DNA of 23,513 nt from DASRSS01 sp035656335 (GCA_035656335.1 DASRSS010000093.1:1-23513), one strand, 5' to 3'; shown: positions 1-8,114, counted from the first letter of the stretch. The notes: a model not told the origin generated them from the sequence alone. Program-made: numbers and translations.

Positions 1-1242
1 CGCCTCGATGACCGCGGCGACGCCGTCATGGCGGCCGACCCGCAGGTTGTCGCGCTGGGCGACATCGTGAGTGAGCACGACCCGCGAGCCGGAGCCGATC
101 CGCGACAACACGGTCAACAGGACGTTGCGCTCCAGCGATTGCGCCTCGTCAACGATCACGAACGAGTCATGCAACGACCGGCCGCGGATGTGCGTGAGCG
201 GCAGGACCTCGAGCATGCCGCGGTCGAGCACCTCGTCCATCACATCCGAGGAGACGAGCGCGCCAAGGGTGTCGAAAACCGCCTGCGACCACGGCGCCAT
301 CTTCTCGTTCTCGCTGCCGGGCAGGTAACCGAGGTCCTGGCCGCCGACGGCGTAGAGCGGACGGAACACGACGACCCGCTTGTGCAGCCGCCGCTCGAGC
401 ACGGCCTCGAGACCCGCGCATAGGGCGAGCGCCGACTTGCCGGTGCCGGCGCGGCCACCTAGGGAGACGATGCCGACCTCCGGGTCGAGCAGCAGGTCGA
501 GCGCCACGCGCTGCTCGGCCGAGCGCCCGTGCAGGCCGAACGCCTCGCGGTCACCGCGCACCAGCTGCACCTGCTTGTCCGGCGTGACGCGGGCGAGCGC
601 GGAGCCCTTGACCGAGTGCAGCACGAGGCCGGTGTGGCAGGGCAGATCCGCGACGGGCTCGAAGTCGGGCGTCTCGACCAGCCCGAGCAGCTCGCCGTCG
701 TACAGCGCGTCGACCGTCTCGGCCTGGACGTCCACCTCGGCCATTCCCGTCCAACCGACCGAGTCTGCGACCGGGTGCATGCGGTACTCGTCGGACGGCA
801 GCCCGACGGACGCGGCCTTGACCCGCAACGGCATGTCCTTGGTGACGAGCATGACGTCGTGGCCGTCGCCGGCCAGGTTGAGCGCGACGGCGAGGATGCG
901 CGAGTCGTTGCTGTCGACGCGGAACCCGGCCGGCAGCGTGGACAGGTCGGAGTGGTTCAGCTCGACGCGCAGCGTGCCGCCCTCGTCGCCGATCGGCACC
1001 GGTGCGTCGAGGCGGCCGTGCTCGATGCGCAGGTCGTCCAGCACCCGCAGCGTCTGCCGCGCGAACCAACCCAGCTCGGGATGGTGCCGCTTGCCCTCCA
1101 GCTCGCTGATCACGACGAGCGGCAACACCACCTCGTGCTCGGCGAAGCGGCCGAGGGCGCCCGGATCGGACAGCAGCACGGACGTGTCGAGCACGAAGGT
1201 GCGCCGGTTGGGCTCGGTGGTGTGGGTACGGCTAGCGGTCAC
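1..1242 (-). CDS. PhoH family protein, PIN domain fused to PhoH ATPase (C-terminus cut by window edge)
   Basis: Translating the minus strand from the GTG at 1242 gives 414 codons running off the left edge. An AGGAG Shine-Dalgarno sits about 7 nt upstream of the GTG. Residues ~14-150 form a PIN nuclease domain: TFVLDTSVLL with the first acidic residue at D19, then a later DSRILAVAL segment and an LVTKDMPLR strand. Residues ~235 onward are the PhoH P-loop ATPase: Walker A GGRAGTGKS at 262-270 (K269) and Walker B FVIVDEAQ with D365/E366. Known PIN-PhoH (PhoH2) proteins act as RNA helicase/RNases and resemble toxin-antitoxin effectors. The family is about 430-450 aa, so only a short tail is missing. 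The gene points out of the window, so its downstream partner is unseen. Family assignment is firm; the cellular role is inferred. Confidence 0.95.
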   Translation of the reverse strand, partial: MTASRTHTTEPNRRTFVLDTSVLLSDPGALGRFAEHEVVLPLVVISELEGKRHHPELGWFARQTLRVLDDLRIEHGRLDAPVPIGDEGGTLRVELNHSDLSTLPAGFRVDSNDSRILAVALNLAGDGHDVMLVTKDMPLRVKAASVGLPSDEYRMHPVADSVGWTGMAEVDVQAETVDALYDGELLGLVETPDFEPVADLPCHTGLVLHSVKGSALARVTPDKQVQLVRGDREAFGLHGRSAEQRVALDLLLDPEVGIVSLGGRAGTGKSALALCAGLEAVLERRLHKRVVVFRPLYAVGGQDLGYLPGSENEKMAPWSQAVFDTLGALVSSDVMDEVLDRGMLEVLPLTHIRGRSLHDSFVIVDEAQSLERNVLLTVLSRIGSGSRVVLTHDVAQRDNLRVGRHDGVAAVIEA

Positions 1243-1492
1243 GGATCGCTCCTGACGTCGGTACCAGGCGCTGCGGCGCGCGCGTGCGCGATCACTGCGC
1301 AGTCGGGGCTCCGGGCGGTCCGTGCCGGTGACGGCGAGGACGCGCCGGCGTCCCCTCTCGCTGGTATCCACCACCGTCGCGGGACCTCCGGGACGGATCG
1401 AGTGGGTCGACCCGCCGCTGCCGACGGTACGTCCGCCTGCGGCACGATCCGGCAAGGCGCGCGGGCGTGTCGGTTCGGTGTTGGTTCCGTGG
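1243..1492. other. Intergenic region between sulfurtransferase terminator and phoH start
   Basis: These 250 nt separate the end of the uppS-sseA operon from the GTG of the PhoH gene, both on the minus strand. The stretch should hold the PhoH promoter, but I see no convincing -35/-10 pair. Short open frames here lack ribosome binding sites and family-like sequence. Nothing else is recognised. Confidence 0.5.
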
Positions 1493-1551
1493 CGGGTTGG
1501 CCCCGCAGCAGGCGGACACGCCGCCGCGGACCCTGCTACGGGGCCAACCCG
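1493..1551 (-). terminator. Long hairpin terminator at the end of the uppS-sseA operon
   Basis: Two 20-nt arms, 1493-1512 and 1532-1551, are complementary around a 19-nt loop. At the one non-Watson-Crick position the minus-strand RNA forms a G-U pair, while the plus-strand RNA would have a C-A mismatch. The structure is therefore better formed in the transcript of the minus-strand genes. The stop codon of the sulfurtransferase (1536-1538) lies inside one arm. No U-run follows, as is common in high-GC actinobacteria. Confidence 0.75.
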
Positions 1552-2360
1552 GTTTCGGCCGGACGCGATTCGTCGGCGCCCCACTGCGACCACGAGCCGG
1601 GATACAGCGCGAGCTCGGTGTGCCCGGCGACGGTCATCGCCAGCAGGTCATGGCACGCGGTCACACCCGAACCGCAGTAGGCGATCGCGCCGTCCTCCGC
1701 TCCCGCGAACCGCGCCCGCAGCACGTCCGGCGCGAGGAATCTGCCGTGTTCGTCGAGATTTCCGGTCCACGGCGCGCTGCGCGCTCCGGGCACGTGGCCG
1801 GGCCGCGGATCGATCGCCGGGTCGCCGTGCGCGTACCGCTCGGCGCTGCGCGCGTCGAACACCAGCGCGGACGACGCGGCCAGCTCGTCGGCGGTGAGGA
1901 ACCGGTCGGACGGCCACGGCCGCGGCGCGCGCTCGGTCAGCAGCGGGGTCGGCACGTCGGTGCTCAGCTCGCCCGCGTGGTCCGTCCACGCCGCAAGCCC
2001 GCCGTCCAGGACGGCCGCCGGCTCGCCGATCGCGCGCAGCATCCACCACAGCCGGGCCGCGACGGAGCCGCCCGCGTCGTCGTACGCCACCACCGGACGT
2101 CCCTCGGCGATGCCCATGCGCGCCAGCGCCGCGGCGAAGGCGGCCTCGGTCGGCAGCGGATGCCGTCCCGCCGCCGGGCTCGCGGGCGCCGACAGATCGG
2201 TGTCGACGTCCAGCCACACCGCGCCGGGGATGTGGCCCGCGCGGTAGGCGTCCCAGCCCGAGCGCCCGTCGAGGTACCAGCGCACGTCCACGACCTGCAC
2301 CTCGTCCAGGTGCGCGGCCAGCCAGTCGGCGGAGACGAGGGGCCCGAAGTCAGCCGCCAT
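1536..2360 (-). CDS. sseA: Sulfurtransferase, 3-mercaptopyruvate/thiosulfate type (tandem rhodanese)
   Basis: This 274-aa protein has two rhodanese domains. The N-terminal domain (~7-130) has Asp in place of the catalytic Cys (VVAYDDAGGSV, D95) and is the usual inactive copy. The C-terminal domain (~155-270) has the active loop YCGSGVTACHDLL with the predicted nucleophile C229. A CG[S/T]GVT loop is typical of mercaptopyruvate sulfurtransferases, whereas CRKGVT marks thiosulfate enzymes. It therefore likely transfers sulfane sulfur from 3-mercaptopyruvate to thiols or cyanide in the cytoplasm. The ATG at 2360 lies inside the 3' end of the upstream prenyltransferase gene (11-nt overlap), implying co-transcription and coupled translation. 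The last codons lie in a terminator hairpin. Length is normal for the family. Confidence 0.93.
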   Translation of the reverse strand: MAADFGPLVSADWLAAHLDEVQVVDVRWYLDGRSGWDAYRAGHIPGAVWLDVDTDLSAPASPAAGRHPLPTEAAFAAALARMGIAEGRPVVAYDDAGGSVAARLWWMLRAIGEPAAVLDGGLAAWTDHAGELSTDVPTPLLTERAPRPWPSDRFLTADELAASSALVFDARSAERYAHGDPAIDPRPGHVPGARSAPWTGNLDEHGRFLAPDVLRARFAGAEDGAIAYCGSGVTACHDLLAMTVAGHTELALYPGSWSQWGADESRPAETGLAP

Positions 2361-3144
2361 ACCGGCGCTGTCTGGTGCCGTAGTCGCGCAGCGCGCGCAG
2401 GAAGTCGATCTTGCGAAAGTCCGGCCAGAGCGCGTCGCAGAAGTAGAACTCGGAGTGGACGGACTGCCACAGCAGGAAGCCGGACAGCCGTTGCTCGCCC
2501 GAGGTGCGGATGACCAGGTCCGGGTCCGGTTGCCCTTTGGTGTAAAGGTGTTCCGCGATCTGGTCGACGTCGATCACCTCGGCGAGTTCCTCGATCGACG
2601 TGCCCGCGGCGGCGTGCTCCTGCAGCAGCGAACGGACCGCGTCGGCGATCTCGCGACGGCCGCCGTAGCCGACCGCGATGTTGACGGTGAGCCCTTCGCG
2701 TTCGGCCGTCCGCTCGGCCGCGCTCTTGAGCGCCTCCGCGGTCTCAGCCGGCAGCAGGTCCAGGGCGCCGACCACGTTCACGCGCCACGGCCGTCCCGGA
2801 CCGGACAGCTCGCCGGCGACGCCCGCGATGATCTGCAGCAGCGGCTCGAGCTCCTCACGTGGACGGCGCAGGTTGTCCGTCGACAGCAGCCAGACCGTCA
2901 CGTGCGCCACGCCCGCCTCGGTGCACCAGTCGAGCAGGTTCGCGATGTGCTGGGCCCCGGCCACGTGGCCCTGGCTGACGTCCTCGAAGCCCGCCGCGCG
3001 CGCCCAGCGGCGGTTGCCGTCGATCATGATTGCGACGTGCCGCGGAACGGGTAAGCCCTCGAGGTGCGCACGCAGCCGCCGCTCGTAAAGCGAGTACACG
3101 ACGCCGCGCAGGTCCACGACTGCCAACCATAGCTCGCACGCCAC
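2350..3144 (-). CDS. uppS: Cis-prenyltransferase (isoprenyl transferase; probable short-chain Z-prenyl diphosphate synthase)
   Basis: This 264-aa UppS-family enzyme condenses isopentenyl diphosphate onto an allylic primer in the cis configuration. The catalytic Asp motif IMIDGNRRWA is at 39-48 (D42). Further conserved segments are GGRREIADAV (~161-170), IRTSGEQRLSGFLLWQ (~212-227, diphosphate/IPP binding) and the C-terminal WPDF. The VVYSLYERRL N-terminus and the adjacent divergent hemolysin III gene resemble M. tuberculosis Rv1086, a Z-farnesyl diphosphate synthase. I therefore expect a short product (Z,E-FPP) rather than undecaprenyl diphosphate, as inference. The GTG start at 3144 has no clear Shine-Dalgarno. 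An in-frame GTG at 3117 (before DLRGVVYSLY) is an equally plausible start. It is the first gene of an operon with sseA. Confidence 0.92.
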   Translation of the reverse strand: MACELWLAVVDLRGVVYSLYERRLRAHLEGLPVPRHVAIMIDGNRRWARAAGFEDVSQGHVAGAQHIANLLDWCTEAGVAHVTVWLLSTDNLRRPREELEPLLQIIAGVAGELSGPGRPWRVNVVGALDLLPAETAEALKSAAERTAEREGLTVNIAVGYGGRREIADAVRSLLQEHAAAGTSIEELAEVIDVDQIAEHLYTKGQPDPDLVIRTSGEQRLSGFLLWQSVHSEFYFCDALWPDFRKIDFLRALRDYGTRQRRYGG

Positions 3145-3196
3145 GCCCCGGCGGCAGGGCGTGCGCGCTCACAGCGCGAACAAACCTACGGTCCCG

Positions 3197-3202
3197 TAAC
3201 CT
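3197..3202 (+). promoter_or_regulatory. TANNNT -10 element of a likely leaderless promoter
   Basis: TAACCT is followed by 6 nt and then the ATG at 3209. Transcription would begin at or next to the start codon. The intervening GGAGCG is purine-rich, but at 2 nt from the ATG it is too close to act as a normal Shine-Dalgarno. Confidence 0.55.
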
Positions 3203-3208
3203 GGAGCG

Positions 3209-3907
3209 ATGTCGGCGATGCAGCCCACCCCCGCCACCCCGGCCGCGGCGATCGCGGCCGCCGTCGCGGACCTGAAGCCACGCCTGCGCGGCTGGCTGCA
3301 CGTCTATGCGGCGGCGGTGTCGCTCGTGTCCGGGGCCGCGCTGATCGCGGTCGCCGTGGCCGAGCGCGGCGGTTCGGGCGGTGCAAGCACCGGCGTCTAC
3401 GCGGTGACCGTCACGCTGCTGTTCGGCACGTCCGCGCTGTATCACCGGCTGAACTGGGGCCCGCGCGGGCACGCGGTGATGAAACGGCTCGACCACTCGA
3501 TGATCTTCGTGTTCATCGCCGGGACGTACACCCCGATCGCAGTGCTGACCCTGCCGCGGGACGCCTCGATCGCCGTGCTGACCGTGGTGTGGGTGGGCGC
3601 GCTGTTCGGCGTGGCCCTGCAGTCGGCCTGGCCGTCGGCGCCGCGCCGGCTGTCCGTGCCGTGCTACGTCGCACTCGGCTGGGTCGCCGCGTTCGTGTTC
3701 CCCGACCTGTTGCACACCGGCGGGGTCGCCCCGCTGGTGCTGATCGCGGTCGGCGGCGTGATCTACACGCTGGGCGCGGTCGTGTACGGGCTCAAGCGGC
3801 CCGACCCGTGGCCCGGGACGTTCGGGTTCCACGAGGTGTTCCACCTCTGCACGCTGATAGCGGCGCTGTGCCACTACGTCGCGATCTGGCTCGCCGTCTT
3901 CAGCTAG
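3209..3907 (+). CDS. Hemolysin III / PAQR-type integral membrane protein
   Basis: This 232-aa protein has about seven hydrophobic segments and the PAQR/hemolysin III signature residues. GTSALYHR (72-80) carries the first His (H79). LDHSMIFVFIAGTYTP (94-109) carries D95/H96. The C-terminal GFHEVFHLCTLIAALCHYVAI region carries H208, H212 and H222. In PAQR structures these His residues and Asp coordinate a zinc ion in the membrane core. E. coli YqfA and Bacillus YplQ are relatives; some act in membrane fluidity homeostasis, and true haemolysis is doubtful. It is transcribed divergently from the cis-prenyltransferase gene, the arrangement I recall for Rv1085c/Rv1086. The start fits the leaderless -10 element and the family length. 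Confidence 0.92.
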   Translation: MSAMQPTPATPAAAIAAAVADLKPRLRGWLHVYAAAVSLVSGAALIAVAVAERGGSGGASTGVYAVTVTLLFGTSALYHRLNWGPRGHAVMKRLDHSMIFVFIAGTYTPIAVLTLPRDASIAVLTVVWVGALFGVALQSAWPSAPRRLSVPCYVALGWVAAFVFPDLLHTGGVAPLVLIAVGGVIYTLGAVVYGLKRPDPWPGTFGFHEVFHLCTLIAALCHYVAIWLAVFS

Positions 3908-3972
3908 CGCCCGTTCGAGCGCGACCAGCGCTTGGCGTGTGCAGAGCGCAGCGCCGCGTCCCGTCCCCTCCG

Positions 3973-4026
3973 CTGATCAACGGCGCGTTGTGGCTGCCCC
4001 GGCGACCACGACCTGCTGTTGATCAG
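3973..4026. repeat. Inverted repeat with TGATCA cores upstream of the RHH-like gene
   Basis: CTGATCAAC at 3973-3981 is repeated inverted as GTTGATCAG at 4018-4026. Each half contains the palindrome TGATCA. A smaller hairpin (CAACG-GCG-CGTTG) overlaps the first half. It lies between the end of the hemolysin III gene and the start of the RHH-like gene. It could be a terminator for the former or a twin operator for the latter. There is no U-run, and neither role is proven. Confidence 0.45.
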
Positions 4027-4054
4027 AACGTGAGTTCGGCCCATGACGCCGTGT

Positions 4055-4069
4055 AATGATGTAATCATT
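4055..4069. promoter_or_regulatory. Palindrome AATGAT-GTA-ATCATT, candidate operator
   Basis: A perfect 6-bp inverted repeat with a 3-bp spacer sits 24 nt before the ATG at 4093, just ahead of the AGGAG ribosome binding site. It is strikingly AT-rich within a very GC-rich region. Since the downstream protein ends in a ribbon-helix-helix-like domain, autoregulation through this site is a reasonable inference. Confidence 0.5.
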
Positions 4070-4092
4070 GCTTGAACGTAAGGAGTATGACC

Positions 4093-4713
4093 ATGAATGC
4101 AGAGCACGAGGACCCGCACGGACGGCGCGGCGGACACGGACACGGCGGACGGGGCGGGCACGGGCACGGCGGCCCGCGGGGGCGCGGCTTCGGCCGTCCG
4201 GGCGGCTGGCAGCAGGCCGACCTCCCGCCGGCGGACGACGCCGCACAATGGCTGGCCGGGCGCCTGCCCGACGACTGGTTCGTCGGCGAGCCCACGGTCA
4301 CGGTCGACCGCGAGGAGATCGTCGTGATCGGCGAGCTGGCCGCCCCGGAAACCGCCGGTGAGGCCGCGGCGCTCGGACGGATCAGCCGGTTCCGCGAGGA
4401 CACCCGCGAGGCGCGCATGCAGATCGCGGACGAGGCCGAGGCCCGCTACCGCCGCAAGGTCGCCTGGGGCGCGTCCATCGGCGAGACCCGCCAGCTGTTC
4501 ACGCACCTGGCCGTCCCGGTGATGACCCGGCTGCGGCAGGGCGAGCGGCGCGTGCTCGACACCCTCGTGGACGCGGGCGTGGCGCGGTCGCGCTCCGACG
4601 CCCTCGCCTGGTGCGTCACGGTGGTCGGCGAGCACACCGACGAGTGGCTGGCCAACCTGCGCGAGGCGATGAGCGAGGTCGACAAGCTCCGCGCCCAGGG
4701 CCCCGACCTCTAG
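4093..4713 (+). CDS. His/Gly-rich protein with ribbon-helix-helix-like C-terminal domain, function unknown
   Basis: The start is set at the ATG at 4093, where AGGAG (4081-4085) is 7 nt upstream. The in-frame ATG at 4087 is only 1 nt after it. The protein is 206 aa. Residues 9-38 are a low-complexity stretch built of GHGHGG units, which could bind metal. Residues ~45-135 are a predicted alpha/beta region with charged helices. Residues ~137-176, from RLRQGERRVLDTLVDAGVARSRSDALAWCV, resemble the RHH/CopG fold used for DNA binding, with 'SRSDALAW' as the second-helix segment. I recognise this as a conserved actinobacterial hypothetical type but know no assigned function. The AT-rich palindrome upstream supports a regulator role. 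The stop TAG overlaps the stop of the convergent gene. Confidence 0.75.
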   Translation: MNAEHEDPHGRRGGHGHGGRGGHGHGGPRGRGFGRPGGWQQADLPPADDAAQWLAGRLPDDWFVGEPTVTVDREEIVVIGELAAPETAGEAAALGRISRFREDTREARMQIADEAEARYRRKVAWGASIGETRQLFTHLAVPVMTRLRQGERRVLDTLVDAGVARSRSDALAWCVTVVGEHTDEWLANLREAMSEVDKLRAQGPDL

Positions 4714-6704
4714 CGCAGCGCCCGCAGCAGCTCGTCGGCGGACGTGACGGGACGGTCGCACACCATGCCGCGACACACGTACGCGGCGGGGGCGCCGTCC
4801 ACCAGCGGGCGGTCGGCGAGTAGCGGGACGCCAGCCGCGTCCGGTTCGCCCGACACGACGACCGCGCCCGGCGGACGCGCCGACCAGGCGGTGCCCGTCA
4901 ACGGGCCGCCGGACGGCTCGCCGACCACCGCCACCTGGACCGGTCCGGCGAGCAGTCCCTCGGCGGCGCTCAGCGCCCAGCCGAAGAAGCGCGGCTGCTG
5001 CCCGGCGAACTGGGCGACGCCGCTCAGCGCAGTCTCCGCCGCGGCGCGATGCTCGAGCGAACCGGTCAGCGCCGAGTAGGTCACCAGCGCGTTGATCAGC
5101 GCGGACGACCCGGACGGCGCGGCGTTGTCGGTCGGGTCCTTCGGCCGGCGCACGAGCCGCTCTGCGTCGTCCGCGGTGTCGAAGAAGCCTCCCCCGGCGG
5201 CTACGCCCCCACTGCCGCTGTCGTCGGCGAAGTGCGCGAGCGCGAAGTCGAGCAGCTCGCCGGCGGACGCGAGCCAGCGCGCGTCGCCGGTCGCCTGATG
5301 CAACGCGAGCAGGCCGTCGGCGAGATCGCCGTAGTCCTCGGCGACCGCCAGCGCGGTACCGACGACGCCGTCGCGCGACGTCCGGCGCAAGCGGCCGTTG
5401 ACGACATGAACGCCCAGCACCAACTCCGCGGCACGCGCGGCCGCGTCGACGTAGCGCGGCTCGGCGAGCACGACGCCGGCCTCGGCGAGGGCCGCGATCG
5501 CAAGACCGTTCCAGGCGGCGATCACCTTGTCGTCACGGGCCGGTTGCGGACGCGTGGTGCGCGCCGCGAGCAGCAGCCCGCGCCACTCGGCGACCTCGGA
5601 CGGATCAGCGGGATCGCGCCGCAGCTGGAGCGTCGACGCGCCGTGCTCGAACGTCCCGTCGGTCGTCACCGAGAACAGTTCGGCCGCCGCGTCGGCGCGA
5701 TCGCCCAGCGTCTCGGCCAGTTGCGCCGGCGTCCACACGTAGGTCAGTCCCTCGACCCCGTCGGTGTCGGCGTCCAACGCGGAGGCGAAACCACCTTGTG
5801 CCGTAAGCAGATCGCACAGCAGGAAGTCCGCGGTCTCGCGCGCCACGCGCTCCCCTAACGCCGAGCCGGTGAGCCGCCACCAGTGCACGTAGGCGCGTAA
5901 CAACAGCGCGTTGTCGTAGAGCATCTTCTCGAAGTGCGGGACGACCCAGCCGGCGTCGACGGAGTAGCGCGCGAAGCCGCCGGCCAGCTGGTCGTAGATG
6001 CCGCCGCGGGCCATCGCCTCGAACGCCTGCGTCGCGACCTCGAGTCCCGAAGGTGAACCGGTGCGCTCGTGCTGACGCAGCAGGAACTCCAGCGTCATCG
6101 CCGGCGGGAACTTGGGTGCGCCGCCGAAGCCGCCGTTGACCCGGTCGGCCTGGCGCAGCAGCGTTTCGGCCGCGCCGTCCAGGAGTTCGGCGGTCGGGGC
6201 CGGACCGGACGACGCCGGGAGCGTCGCCGAGGCGAGCGCTGTGACCACCCGCTGCCCCGCGTCGAGCACCTCCTGGCGATCGCGCTGCCACGCCTGCGCG
6301 ACCGAGAGCAGCAGCGAGGTGAACTGCGCGCGCGGGAAGAATGTCCCGGCGAAGAAAGGGGATCCGTCCGGCGTGAGCAGGCACGTCATCGGCCAGCCGC
6401 CCTGCCCGGTGAGCGCGGTGGTCGCGTCCATGTAGACGGCGTCGATGTCCGGACGCTCCTCGCGGTCCACCTTGATGCTGACGTAATGCTCGTTCAGGAC
6501 GGCGGCCACGTCGGCGTTCTCGAACGAGTCGTGCGCCATCACGTGGCACCAGTGACAAGCCGCGTAGCCGACGGAGAGCAGGATCGGGACGTCGCGGCGG
6601 CGAGCCTCGGCGAACGCCTCGTCCGACCACTCCCACCAGTCGACCGGATTGTCCTTGTGCTGCAACAGATACGGGCTGGTCGACGCCGCTAGCCGATTGG
6701 GCAT
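4710..6704 (-). CDS. DUF255 thioredoxin-fold / glycosidase-like protein (YyaL, SPATA20 family)
   Basis: The 664-aa protein starts at the ATG at 6704, with GGGGAG 8 nt upstream. Longer in-frame extensions upstream of 6704 look non-coding. The N-terminal ~160 residues are the DUF255 thioredoxin-like domain: LAASTSPYLLQHKDNPVDWW, then the CxxC-type motif ACHWCHVM with C50 and C53, then KVDREERPDID. The remainder is an (alpha/alpha) barrel like N-acylglucosamine epimerase/six-hairpin enzymes, with GGFGGAPKFP and HFEKMLYDNALL segments. The family is widespread and conserved, but no reaction has been firmly established. Thiol-redox or sugar-related activity is only inferred from the folds. The stop (4710-4712) overlaps the opposing gene's stop. 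M. tuberculosis Rv1084 is, from memory, the equivalent next to hemolysin III. Confidence 0.9.
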   Translation of the reverse strand: MPNRLAASTSPYLLQHKDNPVDWWEWSDEAFAEARRRDVPILLSVGYAACHWCHVMAHDSFENADVAAVLNEHYVSIKVDREERPDIDAVYMDATTALTGQGGWPMTCLLTPDGSPFFAGTFFPRAQFTSLLLSVAQAWQRDRQEVLDAGQRVVTALASATLPASSGPAPTAELLDGAAETLLRQADRVNGGFGGAPKFPPAMTLEFLLRQHERTGSPSGLEVATQAFEAMARGGIYDQLAGGFARYSVDAGWVVPHFEKMLYDNALLLRAYVHWWRLTGSALGERVARETADFLLCDLLTAQGGFASALDADTDGVEGLTYVWTPAQLAETLGDRADAAAELFSVTTDGTFEHGASTLQLRRDPADPSEVAEWRGLLLAARTTRPQPARDDKVIAAWNGLAIAALAEAGVVLAEPRYVDAAARAAELVLGVHVVNGRLRRTSRDGVVGTALAVAEDYGDLADGLLALHQATGDARWLASAGELLDFALAHFADDSGSGGVAAGGGFFDTADDAERLVRRPKDPTDNAAPSGSSALINALVTYSALTGSLEHRAAAETALSGVAQFAGQQPRFFGWALSAAEGLLAGPVQVAVVGEPSGGPLTGTAWSARPPGAVVVSGEPDAAGVPLLADRPLVDGAPAAYVCRGMVCDRPVTSADELLRALR

Positions 6705-6929
6705 TCCTGCCACTCCCCACATGCCGCTCGCCTGTCGCCCGGCCCCGCTGACCGGTGCATCCGACGGATGGCGAGAACCGGATCGGTCCGCATCGCCGGT
6801 GTCGTACCGACCGTACCCAGGGCGTGGCGGGAACGCCGCCCGCGGGCGAACGACCGGCCGCGTCATCGCCCGCGAGCTCGGAAGCCGACCACTGAGTCGC
6901 GGCGAACAAGCGCGGGAAGGATCCTGACC
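6705..6929. promoter_or_regulatory. Divergent promoter region between yyaL-like gene and permease gene
   Basis: These 225 nt lie between two divergent start codons and must carry both promoters. Ribosome binding sites are visible at each edge: GGGGAG before 6704 and GAAGG before 6930. I could not identify convincing -35/-10 hexamers, a metal-regulator operator, or an RNA structure. Confidence 0.4.
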
Positions 6930-8114
6930 ATGACCGGCGTATGGCACGCGATCGCACACGCGCTGAGGATCACCGGCTCGATGACCTGGCAGATCTCCTG
7001 GTCGTTGATCCTCGGCTTCACGCTGTCGGCGATCATCGAGTCCCTGGCCAAGAAGTCGACCATCGCCGGGCTGCTGCCCGACGACCGGCCGCGCAGCCTC
7101 GCCACGGCGACCGGTCTCGGTGCGGCCTCCTCGTCCTGCTCGTACGCGGCCGTGGCGCTGGCCAGGTCGCTGTTCCGCAAGGGCGCCGACTTTACTGCCG
7201 CGATGGCGTTCCAGATCGCCTCGACCAACCTGGTCGTCGAGCTCGGACTCATCCTCGCACTGTTGCTGGGCTGGCAGTTCACGGTGGCCGAGTTCGTCGG
7301 TGGGCCGTTCATGATCGTGCTGGTCGCGCTGCTGCTACGCCGCGTGTTCACTGCGCGGCTGCGGGACGAGGCTCGCGAGCAGTCGGAGAAGGGTGCGGCC
7401 GGCTCGATGGAGGGGCACGCCGCGATGGACATGTCGGTCGGCGGTGCGGGCTCGTTCTGGCGACGGCTCGCCTCCTCGGACGGGTTCACCTCCATCTCCC
7501 ACAACTTCGTGATGGAGTGGGCCGCCGTCCTGCGGGACATCGTCATTGGCTTGTTCATCGCCGGCGCCGCCGCGGCGTGGATCCCCGACTCGTTCTGGCA
7601 GTCGCTGTTCTTCACCGGCCACCCGCTCGCGGCGAAGATCTGGGGACCGCTCATCGGTCCGGTCGTCGCCGTGCTCGCATTCGTCTGCTCGATCGGCAAC
7701 GTCCCTCTCGCCGCCGTGCTGTGGCAAGGCGGGATCAGCTTCGGCGGTGTTGTCTCCTTCATCTTCGCCGACCTGATCATCGTCCCGATCGTCGTGATCT
7801 ACGCGAAGTACTACGGGCGTCGCGTGGCCGCACTGTTGACGCTCACCTTCTACGCCACGATGGCCGCTGCCGGGTACGTCATCGAACTCGTCTTCACGCC
7901 GCTGCACCTCGTACCGACGGGACCGCGACACGCTTCGGTCGCCGGCGACGGCGTGAGCTGGAACTACACGACCTGGCTGAACCTCGTGTTCCTGCCACTC
8001 GCGGGTGTTCTGGTGTGGCGGTTCCTGAGCACGGGCGGCCGCCGGATGCTGTCGATGATGGGCGGCGGGCCGGACGACATGGCCGGCCACGAGGAGCACG
8101 CCGGGCACCACTAA
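6930..8114 (+). CDS. ArsP/DUF318-type permease (putative metal or metalloid exporter)
   Basis: This 394-aa polytopic membrane protein has about eight hydrophobic segments arranged as two similar halves. The first half has GLGAASSSCSYAAVALARSLF (~62-82, C70). The second has VCSIGNVPLAAVLWQGGISFGG, which repeats the same loop-helix pattern. These are the signatures of PF03773 permeases; ArsP members export trivalent organoarsenicals through conserved Cys residues. A hydrophilic loop (~140-175) holds His and Met residues, and the C-terminus ends in a His-rich tail (GHEEHAGHH), suggesting metal contact. The ATG at 6930 is preceded by GAAGG at 9 nt; ATG-less upstream extension is poor. A SHOCT-type remnant follows on the opposite strand. 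Substrate is unknown. Confidence 0.87.
   Translation: MTGVWHAIAHALRITGSMTWQISWSLILGFTLSAIIESLAKKSTIAGLLPDDRPRSLATATGLGAASSSCSYAAVALARSLFRKGADFTAAMAFQIASTNLVVELGLILALLLGWQFTVAEFVGGPFMIVLVALLLRRVFTARLRDEAREQSEKGAAGSMEGHAAMDMSVGGAGSFWRRLASSDGFTSISHNFVMEWAAVLRDIVIGLFIAGAAAAWIPDSFWQSLFFTGHPLAAKIWGPLIGPVVAVLAFVCSIGNVPLAAVLWQGGISFGGVVSFIFADLIIVPIVVIYAKYYGRRVAALLTLTFYATMAAAGYVIELVFTPLHLVPTGPRHASVAGDGVSWNYTTWLNLVFLPLAGVLVWRFLSTGGRRMLSMMGGGPDDMAGHEEHAGHH

Noticed and set aside
1381..1394. GGGACCTCCGGGAC as a DosR box
   Set aside because: The two GGGAC units are direct, not inverted, repeats.
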